From: an uncultured Corynebacterium sp.
GTDB taxonomy: Bacteria; Actinomycetota; Actinomycetes; Mycobacteriales; Mycobacteriaceae
Assembly (NCBI GenBank): GCA_946222625.1
Contig: CAMILJ010000030.1
Location: forward strand, 1 to 16,577
Direction: 5' to 3'
Length of the DNA stretch: 16,577 nucleotides
Positions 7,189-13,933 of the stretch are shown here, in pieces. The notes below the pieces were generated by a model. The model worked only from the letters and a program-made list of their open reading frames with translations. It searched no databases and was not told the DNA's origin. Within the stretch, counting starts at the first letter, position 1, and each line of letters begins with the position of its first letter. Both the position numbers and the translations under genes were made by a program.

Positions 7189-8657
7189 CCACCTTCGCGT
7201 GGCGGTTGCGCCCCTGCGGTGCCAGTCTCGGGGTCATCGGTCTCGGTGGCGTCGCCTAGCAGCGTCCCTTCCCATGCTAGTGAGTCCAATGGATCGGCCG
7301 GGCGAAGGTCTTCATCCTCAGCCCCGAAAGAGCGCACAAACCCCGGGCCCGTAGCACGGGTTTCAAAGCGCACGCTGACCACCCCGTGGCCGGCGCCTTG
7401 AATCCAGCCGTGGCCAAACTCGGGGTGGTAGACATCCTGGGTAGCGTGCCAGCGGCGCATCGAATCCGATCCCGCTTCTCCCAGCGATTCCGATTCTGCT
7501 CCGGGCTCCGCTTCCGTTTCCGGCGCGCCGGGCAGGTGGTCGCTGACGCCAGTCTCGTAATCCGTGTCCGGTTCCTGGCGCACAATTGCGCGGTCGAGCT
7601 CAGGAAACAACACGTCCTGGCGGGCCTCCTCCAAGCCCGAGTAGCTCACCCCCACCAGCCTGATGGGGCCGAGCTCCTCCGGGTAGCGCGCCAAGCTCAA
7701 GGCCTTAGCCTCAAGGACTTTCAGGTCATCGGTGGCATAGGGCAACGTGGCCGAGCGGGACTCGATGTGAAAATCCGCCATCCGCAGCTTCACCGTCACC
7801 GTGCGCGCGCCGCGGCCATCCTTGAGCAGGCGGGAATGTGCGCCATGCGCCGCGCGGATTAGTGCCGCATCCACCTCCGCCGCCGTGCGCAGGTCCGTGG
7901 GGTAGGTGAACTCGGTGGAGATTTGTTTGGCAATCGCGCGTGGGGCAACCGGGCGCTCATCAATTCCCTGGGCGAGCTCCCACAGCTGCACGCCCACCAC
8001 GTTGCCCAATGAGATCTCGACTTCCTTGCGGCTCATCGCCGCCAGCTGGCCGATAGTCTCCACGCCAATGGCGGCGAGCTTCTGCTGGGTGACTGGGCCC
8101 GCTCCCCAGAGCTTTCCCACCGGCAGCGGGTGGATGAGCTCATCGAAGCGCTCTTGGGGAACGATGAAAGTCCCGTCCGGTTTGGCCTCCCCTGACGCGA
8201 TCTTCGCGCTTTGTTTGCCTGCACCGGCGCCAATGGAGCTAGGAAGGCCCGTCTCGGCTCGAATCACTCGGCGCAGATTCTCCGACCACTCACGGACTTC
8301 GGCGGGCGTGGCTCCGACGAGTGCAGCTGGTTCCATGAAGGCCTCGTCGATGGAGAGTTGTTCGATGACCCCCGCGTGCTGCGCAATAATTCCAAATACC
8401 CGGCGCGAGGCCGCCACATACACCGCCCGGCGCGGCTGCACCACCACGGCTTTATAGCCCACGAGTTGCTGTGCGCGGAACATGGGCATAGCGGAATGAG
8501 CTCCATAGGCACGTGCCTCATAGGAGGCACCGGCGACGACGCCGCGTCCGCTCGTCCCGCCAACCAGCACCGGCCGACCGCGCAATGTGGGGCGGGTGAG
8601 CTGCTCCACCGACGCATAGAACGCGTCCATGTCGATGTGAAGAACCCAGCGCTGCAT
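7185..8657 (-). CDS. dinB: DNA polymerase IV (Y-family) with C-terminal extension
   Basis: Translesion polymerase. Residues 6-20 (LHIDMDAFYASVEQL) hold catalytic D9 and the likely steric-gate Y14; SIDEAF at 102-107 supplies D104/E105. Thumb and little-finger domains follow, and QDVLF at 347-351 looks like a beta-clamp binding pentapeptide. The 490-residue length exceeds a standard DinB of about 350: an acidic linker (about 362-398) leads to a segment DVYHPEFGHGWIQGAGHG onward (about 408-457) resembling the Tudor fold at the end of UvrD/PcrA, then an acidic tail. A longer ORF starts at 8693, but ATG 8657 has TAAACT seven bases upstream and gives the family-typical N-terminus. Convergent with the asparaginase gene. 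Confidence 0.93.
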   Translation of the reverse strand: MQRWVLHIDMDAFYASVEQLTRPTLRGRPVLVGGTSGRGVVAGASYEARAYGAHSAMPMFRAQQLVGYKAVVVQPRRAVYVAASRRVFGIIAQHAGVIEQLSIDEAFMEPAALVGATPAEVREWSENLRRVIRAETGLPSSIGAGAGKQSAKIASGEAKPDGTFIVPQERFDELIHPLPVGKLWGAGPVTQQKLAAIGVETIGQLAAMSRKEVEISLGNVVGVQLWELAQGIDERPVAPRAIAKQISTEFTYPTDLRTAAEVDAALIRAAHGAHSRLLKDGRGARTVTVKLRMADFHIESRSATLPYATDDLKVLEAKALSLARYPEELGPIRLVGVSYSGLEEARQDVLFPELDRAIVRQEPDTDYETGVSDHLPGAPETEAEPGAESESLGEAGSDSMRRWHATQDVYHPEFGHGWIQGAGHGVVSVRFETRATGPGFVRSFGAEDEDLRPADPLDSLAWEGTLLGDATETDDPETGTAGAQPPREGG

Positions 8658-8664
8658 GCGCTCC

Positions 8665-8670
8665 AGTTTA
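8665..8670 (-). promoter_or_regulatory. -10 box of dinB (leaderless)
   Basis: On the minus strand TAAACT fits TANNNT and ends 7 bases before ATG 8657. No LexA-type operator was recognised by eye between 8658 and 8768. Confidence 0.5.
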
Positions 8671-8754
8671 AACACCGCGTGTCCGTCACCCATTATTCAT
8701 GTTTCTTTAGAACCTTCGTAACTTTAACGCCCCCATCCGCTTACTTTACCGCCC

Positions 8755-8760
8755 TAACCT
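8755..8760 (+). promoter_or_regulatory. -10 box of the ABC transporter operon (leaderless)
   Basis: TAACCT fits TANNNT and ends 8 bases before GTG 8769. A second possible hexamer, TACTTT, lies at 8742-8747. No -35 is obvious. Confidence 0.45.
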
Positions 8761-8768
8761 TTTTCACC

Positions 8769-9761
8769 GTGACTTCTCAACTCTCGCCCCAACAACCTGC
8801 CTCCCAGGCCCACGTGGTCGTTACCGGCATTAAGCGCGAGTTCGCGGACAACACTGGTCTCCACGCCACTGATCTCGTCATTAACACCGGCGAGTTCATC
8901 TCCATTCTCGGCCCCTCCGGTTGTGGTAAGTCCACGCTTCTGCGCTGCATCGCAGGCCTCGAAACCCCTGATGCTGGAACCATTACCTTCTCCGATAAAC
9001 AAGTGTTCGGCCCAGACACGAACGTTCCAGTAAATAAGCGCAACCTGTCCATGGTGTTCCAAGATCTGGCGTTGTGGCCACACATGACTGTGGAGAAGAA
9101 CATCGAGTTTCCCCTCACCACCGCGGGTAACAAGCTGTCTTCGGCGGAACGCGCAGAACGAGTGCGCGCCTGCATGGACATGGTCGGCATCACCCCAAAG
9201 GCACAGGCTCGCCCCAATCAGCTCTCGGGTGGCCAGCAGCAGCGCGTAGCCATAGCCCGCGCGCTTGTGTCCAACCCACAGTTGCTCCTTATGGATGAGC
9301 CTCTCTCTGCGCTCGATGCCGCTCTACGCGTCCAGATTCGTGCCGAGCTCACCGCTCTAGCCCACGACCTGGGTCTCACGGTCATCTACGTCACCCATGA
9401 TCAGTCCGAGGCTCTGTCAATGTCGGACCGAGTCGTCGTCATGAAAGACGGTGCCATCGAACAGTTCGCCGATCCTGTTACCCTCTACGATTCCCCCGCC
9501 ACTCCCTTCGTCGGCGGCTTCGTAGGCACCATGAACCGCCGCGCCGGGCTTCCCGACGTCCGCCCGGAAAGCCTCACCGTCCTTGGCGCGGAGGAAGACA
9601 TCGGGTCTTTCCCGCACCACGTGGACGGGACCGTCCGCACTGCTCAGTACATCGGCGGGCGCTACGAGTTGCACTGCGATGTCGAAGGCGCTGACGAGCC
9701 TTGGGTGGCGTACAGCCGCTCCCGAGTCGCTCGCGGTTCGACGGTGCGTCTCGCGTACTAA
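8769..9761 (+). CDS. ABC transporter ATP-binding protein, FbpC/PotA-like
   Basis: ATPase of an importer, 330 residues. Walker A GPSGCGKST at 48-56, Q-loop Q98 in MVFQDLALWPH, signature LSGGQQQRVAIARAL at 152-166, Walker B LLLMDEP at 172-178 and switch histidine H210 in VTHDQSEAL are all intact. The C-terminal third (about 240-330) is a shortened TOBE-like region. This subfamily serves ferric iron, spermidine, thiamine, phosphonate or sugar-phosphate importers, so it does not fix the substrate. The reading frame is open back to 8211, but that part is antisense to dinB; GTG 8769 gives the right N-terminus and has a -10 box 8 bases before it. First gene of a four-gene operon. Confidence 0.92.
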   Translation: MTSQLSPQQPASQAHVVVTGIKREFADNTGLHATDLVINTGEFISILGPSGCGKSTLLRCIAGLETPDAGTITFSDKQVFGPDTNVPVNKRNLSMVFQDLALWPHMTVEKNIEFPLTTAGNKLSSAERAERVRACMDMVGITPKAQARPNQLSGGQQQRVAIARALVSNPQLLLMDEPLSALDAALRVQIRAELTALAHDLGLTVIYVTHDQSEALSMSDRVVVMKDGAIEQFADPVTLYDSPATPFVGGFVGTMNRRAGLPDVRPESLTVLGAEEDIGSFPHHVDGTVRTAQYIGGRYELHCDVEGADEPWVAYSRSRVARGSTVRLAY

Positions 9762-9782
9762 CCTCATTTGTTTTCTACTTTT

Positions 9783-9787
9783 AAGGA
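9783..9787 (+). promoter_or_regulatory. ribosome-binding site of the solute-binding protein
   Basis: AAGGA six bases before ATG 9794, in the 32-base gap after the ATPase gene. Confidence 0.7.
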
Positions 9788-9793
9788 TTCTCC

Positions 9794-10870
9794 ATGCTGT
9801 ACAAGAAGCTTTCTCTCGCCCTCGCTGCCACCGCTACTTCCGCCCTAGCTCTGGCTGGCTGCGGTTCTGTTGATTCCGCTGACTCCACCGACGCCTCCTC
9901 CGCTGACAACACCGGTGCCGAGACCACCGCCGAGGCCTGGGAAGCCCCAGAGGGCCTGTCCGGCGAGCTGGATTACTACTCCGCGAACCCGCAGGGCCTT
10001 ACCGACGCCCTCGTCGAAGCCTTCGAGGAAAAGACCGATGTCAAGGTCAACGTCTTCGCCGACACCACCGGAAAGATCACCGCTAAGCTCAAGGCTGAAG
10101 AGGCTAATCCGCAGGCAGACGTGGTCTACCTGGCTTCTTGGTCCGCTGCTTCCAAGCAGGACAAGGCCGGCGCTCTAGAGGAGTACACCCCGAAAGGTGC
10201 TGACAAGATCACCGAGAGCTGGGTATCAAAGAACGGCACCTTCACCGGCCGCGATGGCTCCGCGTTGGCACTGGTAACCAACACCAACGTGGTGGACTCC
10301 GTCCCGCAGGACTGGGAGGACCTCGCTGACGAAAAGTACAAGGATCAGGTCATTATGCCGGATCCGCGCGAGTCCGGCACCGCCGCTGACCTCATTGCCG
10401 CCATGGTGGATCAGTGGGGCGAGGACAAGACCTGGGAACTCTTCGACAAGCTCTTCGACAACGGCATGATTGTCCAGGGCGCTAACGGTCCGGCCCTGGA
10501 CCAAGTCACCTCCGGCTCACGAGGCATCGTCATGGGTGGTGTGGACTACTCCGCATACTCCGCTCAGGCCAAGGGCGAGCCCCTTGAGGTTGTTATCCCC
10601 TCCTCCGGCACTACCGTCACCCCGCGACCGGTCATGATCCTCAAGACCACCGACAACAAGGACGCTGCCGAGGCCTTTGTTGACTTCATGTTCTCCGATG
10701 AGGCACAGGAGATTTCTGCTTCCAAGAACATGATCCCGGCCAACACTGAGATCACCCCGAAGAACGGCCCGAAGCTGGAGGAGATTGAGACCCTCAACGA
10801 GGATCTCGATGGCATCGCCTCTTCTTCCAAGGACATCAAGGAAAAGTTCGCTGATCGCTACCTGAAGTAG
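9794..10870 (+). CDS. lipoprotein solute-binding protein, FbpA/PhnS-like
   Basis: Extracytoplasmic substrate receptor, 358 residues, with lipobox ALAGC (lipidated C23) and an acidic Ser/Asp/Thr linker to about residue 50. The body has the two-lobe fold of the iron/phosphonate class: ELDYYSANPQGLTDALVEAF, KLKAEEANPQADVVYLA, MPDPRESGTAADLIAAM and VTPRPVMILKTTDNKDAAEAFVDFMFS. At the place where ferric-binding FbpA proteins usually carry two adjacent tyrosines, this one has VDYSAY (tyrosines at 252 and 255), so Fe(III) is not assured. Homologous receptors bind 2-aminoethylphosphonate or hexose phosphates. Codes between the ATPase and permease, as expected for a dedicated receptor. Substrate open. 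Confidence 0.9.
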   Translation: MLYKKLSLALAATATSALALAGCGSVDSADSTDASSADNTGAETTAEAWEAPEGLSGELDYYSANPQGLTDALVEAFEEKTDVKVNVFADTTGKITAKLKAEEANPQADVVYLASWSAASKQDKAGALEEYTPKGADKITESWVSKNGTFTGRDGSALALVTNTNVVDSVPQDWEDLADEKYKDQVIMPDPRESGTAADLIAAMVDQWGEDKTWELFDKLFDNGMIVQGANGPALDQVTSGSRGIVMGGVDYSAYSAQAKGEPLEVVIPSSGTTVTPRPVMILKTTDNKDAAEAFVDFMFSDEAQEISASKNMIPANTEITPKNGPKLEEIETLNEDLDGIASSSKDIKEKFADRYLK

Positions 10871-10904
10871 CCTCTACTATCTCACCACGGAGCAACCCCA
10901 CCTT

Positions 10905-12566
10905 ATGAGCACCACTACTCGCAGCCCTCAGCGCACTCTCGGCATTTATGCAGTACTCTTCGTGCTGCTCGTGCTTGTCGCTGCACCGTTGGCATCAGTG
11001 CTCATCAGCGCCGTGGTGGGGTATCGCGATGAGCCTTCCTCTCTCCACAAAATTGTGGAACCGGGCATGGGAGAGGTGCTGCTCAATACGGTCGTCCTCT
11101 CCTTCCTCGTGGTGGTCTTTTCTACTCTGTTCGCCGCCCCGCTAGCTTTCCTGCGCGCGTGGACGTCTTTTTCTAAGGCGAACTGGATAGAAATCGCAAT
11201 CATGATTCCTTTCATGACCCCGCCTTTTGCCGCAGCAATGGCGTGGATGGATTTCACCCGCCGTGGTGGAGTCTCCGAATTGCTCTTCGGGCATACCGTC
11301 GGCAAGCTCGCGCATGACGCCATTTACTCGGTTCCTGGCATGGCTTTCATCATGGCGTGCGAGCTTTTCCCCTTCCTCTATCTCATCCTGCGCAACTGCC
11401 TGAGCTCAATTCCCGCATCTTCTCTGGAAATGGCTCAAGTCGCAGGCGCCAGCCGGTGGCAACAAATTAGTCGCATCATCCTGCCCACCGTCGTGGGCCC
11501 CTATTCACTGGGCGCACTGATCATTTTCATCAAGGCTGCCGGCGAGTTTGGCACCCCGGTTACCTTGGGAAATGCCATCGGTTTTACGGTCCTCGTCTCC
11601 TCCATCTACCAAGACGTCACCATCGACCCGTTGAGCTTCTCCGATGCAGCAGCCTCCTCATCGGTGTTGTTTGCACTTGGCGTGGGTGCATGGGCCTTCC
11701 AACAATGGGTCTCGCGGCGCGACCTTACCAGTGGTGGACGTGTGTCCCGCCAAGTCTCACTCCGCATCGGCGCCGCAGGCAAGGTTCTAGGCGGCTTAGT
11801 CACTTTCCTCATCATCGCTTGCTCGGTGATCATCCCGTATATTTCCATCACCCTGGCAGCAATGACCATTCTGCGCTCCGCTCCCCCAACGCCTCAGAAC
11901 CTCACCTTCGACTATTTCGCCATCGTCCTGCAGATGCCTTCCGCCCAGGAAGCTTTGCTGCGTTCTATTGCCCTCGGCGCAGTAGGCGCCACGACCGCGG
12001 TCATCCTTGGCATCGCGGTCACCTTGCTCACCCAGCGAACCAAGCAGGTCAGCGCCCGGGTTGTCGACTTCCTTGCTGTAGCACCGGATACCGTCCCCGG
12101 AATCGTTCTCGCCATTGGCTTCATTCTCCTATGGAACGCTCCCTGGCTGCCATGGACACCTTATGGCTCCATGATCATTCTTGTCATGGCTTTTACTGTT
12201 CTCTTCCTGCCCATGGCGGTGCAGAACATCAAGACCTCCGCCGGCGCGGTTTCCCCGTCAGTCTACGAGGCAGCCGCCGTGTCCGGCGCCTCCGCCTCCC
12301 ACACGTTGTGCAGCATCACCTTGCCGCTGCTCGCCCCGGGCATCTTTGCTGGCTGGCTGCTGGCGTTCTTTGTAGGGTTCCGCGAGCTGGTTATGTCTTC
12401 CCTGATCCGCCCGAGCCAGCTCAATCTCCTTGCGCCGTGGATCATGAACCAATTTGACCAGGGCCACCGCGCTGAAGCCATGGCTATGACGCTCATCGGT
12501 GTAGGAACTTCCACTGTCGTGCTAGTCCTAATCACTTGGTGGCAAGGAAGGAGGGCCCGTGGGTAA
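10905..12566 (+). CDS. fused two-domain ABC permease, FbpB-like
   Basis: Membrane channel of the importer, 553 residues, about twelve hydrophobic helices in two homologous halves. Each half contains an EAA coupling loop: EMAQVAGASRWQQISRIILP at about 175-194, and YEAAAVSGASASHTLCSITLP at about 454-474 (consensus glycine present in both). The basic linker near 270-290 (RRDLTSGGRVSRQ) joins the halves. The fused arrangement is typical for ferric, phosphonate and sugar-phosphate systems of this class. ATG 10905 follows a GGAG, with a 34-base gap to the preceding gene. Its stop overlaps the start of the metallophosphoesterase gene by eight bases. Confidence 0.92.
   Translation: MSTTTRSPQRTLGIYAVLFVLLVLVAAPLASVLISAVVGYRDEPSSLHKIVEPGMGEVLLNTVVLSFLVVVFSTLFAAPLAFLRAWTSFSKANWIEIAIMIPFMTPPFAAAMAWMDFTRRGGVSELLFGHTVGKLAHDAIYSVPGMAFIMACELFPFLYLILRNCLSSIPASSLEMAQVAGASRWQQISRIILPTVVGPYSLGALIIFIKAAGEFGTPVTLGNAIGFTVLVSSIYQDVTIDPLSFSDAAASSSVLFALGVGAWAFQQWVSRRDLTSGGRVSRQVSLRIGAAGKVLGGLVTFLIIACSVIIPYISITLAAMTILRSAPPTPQNLTFDYFAIVLQMPSAQEALLRSIALGAVGATTAVILGIAVTLLTQRTKQVSARVVDFLAVAPDTVPGIVLAIGFILLWNAPWLPWTPYGSMIILVMAFTVLFLPMAVQNIKTSAGAVSPSVYEAAAVSGASASHTLCSITLPLLAPGIFAGWLLAFFVGFRELVMSSLIRPSQLNLLAPWIMNQFDQGHRAEAMAMTLIGVGTSTVVLVLITWWQGRRARG
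12548..12554 (+). promoter_or_regulatory. strong ribosome-binding site of the metallophosphoesterase gene
   Basis: AAGGAGG inside the permease coding region, four bases before GTG 12559. It decides the start and shows the fourth gene is translated as part of the transporter operon. Confidence 0.8.
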
Positions 12567-13164
12567 TATCCTGATTTTCGCGGACCTTCACCTTGGCCGC
12601 CCCGACGCGCCAGGCATGGAGTGGGCACTAAACGTACTGGAGGTCACGACTGCGGATGCATGTATCTGCCTCGGTGACATCATTGACCGCAAAGCCGACG
12701 CAGCTACGTACGTACCCCAAGCAGAGAAAGTCATGGCTCGCGCATGCGAGCTTTTCAGCGACGTCCATTTCATCTCCGGGAATCACGACGTCCACCACGA
12801 ACTTAGTTTCTCTTCGCCTGTAACGGTTCATCCCTCCGACGTTCACTCCTTTCACTGCGCCGGCGCTACCGTTGTCACCGCCGCGGTGGCTGCCGATCCC
12901 GACCTCCGCACACTCACCTTTCCAACCCGCCAGAGCAACGAGCCGCACCTGGGATTGCTGCATTCATCAGTGACCGGTGAATTCTCCAAAGGCATATGCT
13001 TGCCCACGACACTCGAACAGCTACAGGCCTGTGGCTTCGACGCATGGATTCTCGGCCACGTCCACACTCCACAAGTGCTTCAGGACAATCCCTTTGTCGG
13101 TTGGGTCGGTATGGGAGAGGCAGTGCTTTACGACGTCCCTACCGCCTCCCTCACTCGCCTCTAA
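12559..13164 (+). CDS. metallophosphoesterase, SbcD/Mre11-like fold
   Basis: A 201-residue binuclear metal phosphoesterase with the full set of ligand motifs: ADLHLG at 8-13 (D9, H11), GDIID at 39-43 (D40), GNHDVHHE at 74-81 (N75, H76), LLHSS at 133-137 (H135), and GHVHTP at 166-171 (H167, H169). The block LQACGFDAWILGHVHTPQVL resembles SbcD/Mre11 nuclease domains more than purple phosphatases, but the protein lacks the capping and C-terminal domains of a full SbcD, and no SbcC partner is near. No signal peptide: cytosolic. It starts eight bases inside the permease gene behind a strong AAGGAGG, so it is made with the transporter. A role in hydrolysing an imported phosphate ester, or phosphonate by-product, is inference. 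Confidence 0.88.
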   Translation: MGNILIFADLHLGRPDAPGMEWALNVLEVTTADACICLGDIIDRKADAATYVPQAEKVMARACELFSDVHFISGNHDVHHELSFSSPVTVHPSDVHSFHCAGATVVTAAVAADPDLRTLTFPTRQSNEPHLGLLHSSVTGEFSKGICLPTTLEQLQACGFDAWILGHVHTPQVLQDNPFVGWVGMGEAVLYDVPTASLTRL

Positions 13165-13271
13165 CGCGTCTCCTACCTGACCACACTCGCCGCTCAGAGA
13201 ACTAGCTCTCACTTGCCCACCGCGTGATCGATGTCTCACGAATTGGCGTTTGCACTGGACCGAGAGCACCA

Positions 13272-13294
13272 CATGTATGCATCATGTATACATG
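13272..13294 (+). promoter_or_regulatory. candidate GntR operator at the regulator start
   Basis: A perfect 12-base palindrome, CATGTATACATG (13283-13294), overlaps the ATG at 13292. A near copy of it, CATGTATGCATC, begins 11 bases earlier at 13272, so CATGTAT is repeated one helical turn apart. TGTATACA-type sites are known for several FCD-subfamily GntR proteins. The location fits autorepression of the regulator-transporter operon. The rest of the gap 13165-13291 has only a weak CGTGA/TCACG inverted repeat at 13223-13240. Confidence 0.55.
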
Positions 13295-13933
13295 CCAAAA
13301 GACAAGGTACCTGCCGCGGAACGGGCCTACGATCACCTCAAGCGCCGCATCATCGATGACGACATCGATGACTCAGAGATGCTGTCAGAGGCCGCCCTTG
13401 CCGCCGAGCTAGGAATGAGTAGAACCCCGGTGCGCGAGGCATTTCTCCGCTTGGAGGTAGAGGGATTCTTGAAGCTCTACCCCAAGCGCGGCGCGCTGGT
13501 CGTGCCGATTAGCCCCCGCGAGATCCGTGAGGTCTACGAGGCGCGCCTCCTCGTGGATGAGAACTCTGCCCGCCACATTTGCGGGCTGTCCGCCGAGGAA
13601 CGCGGTCTCATCGCCGATGTCCTCGTCGCCACCATCGATGAGCAAAAGGCCGCCCTCGACGCTGGCGATCTGAGCACCTATACCCAACTGGATGCGAAGT
13701 TCCACCAGACCATCATGGACAACGGCGGCAACCGCCTCCTCGCACATCTCGGCCACACCTTGCGCGAGCGTCAACAGCGCTTTACCGCAACTGCCATCGG
13801 CCGCAGCGTCGAGAAGGCACGCGGCTTCGTAGCCCAGCACGCCTTGCTTGCCGACGCCCTCCGCACCGGCGACATCGACACCTACCTGACCGAACTTCAT
13901 TCCCACCTCAACTCCTCAAGGAAGCAACTATGA
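13292..13933 (+). CDS. GntR-family transcription regulator, FCD subfamily
   Basis: A 213-residue ligand-responsive regulator. The winged helix-turn-helix covers about 7-70, with LSEAALAAELGMSRTPVREAFLRLEVEGFL being the recognition region (cited here in two parts: the HTH begins LSEAALAAELGMSRTPVREA). The C-terminal FCD domain carries the metal/ligand residues D134 and H138 (LDAKFH), H183 (QHALLADAL) and a histidine near 203-205 (ELHSH). No ribosome-binding site precedes ATG 13292; ATG 13277 and TTG 13250 are in-frame alternatives. The stop overlaps the MFS gene start (ATGA), so it likely regulates that transporter and itself through the palindrome at the start. FCD regulators commonly sense small organic acids; the effector here is unknown. 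Confidence 0.88.
   Translation: MPKDKVPAAERAYDHLKRRIIDDDIDDSEMLSEAALAAELGMSRTPVREAFLRLEVEGFLKLYPKRGALVVPISPREIREVYEARLLVDENSARHICGLSAEERGLIADVLVATIDEQKAALDAGDLSTYTQLDAKFHQTIMDNGGNRLLAHLGHTLRERQQRFTATAIGRSVEKARGFVAQHALLADALRTGDIDTYLTELHSHLNSSRKQL
13918..13924 (+). promoter_or_regulatory. ribosome-binding site of the MFS gene
   Basis: AAGGAAG inside the GntR gene, five bases before ATG 13930; it fixes the start at the ATGA overlap. Confidence 0.7.

Noticed and set aside
8740..8764. Possible DtxR/iron box upstream of the ABC operon
   Set aside because: Only the right half-site CTAACCT matches; the left half fits at about one of nine positions, so it is better read as the -10 region.
8211..8768. 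N-terminal extension of the ABC ATPase (frame open for 186 more codons)
   Set aside because: It runs antisense through dinB, has no family resemblance, and GTG 8769 gives the normal ATPase N-terminus with a -10 box nearby.
13197..13210. Small hairpin GAGA/TCTC after the phosphoesterase gene
   Set aside because: A four-base stem with no T-run is too weak to call a terminator.
13223..13240. Possible GlxR/CRP-type site
   Set aside because: The inverted repeat CGTGA/TCACG has an 8-base spacer rather than the 6 expected for TGTGA-N6-TCACA.
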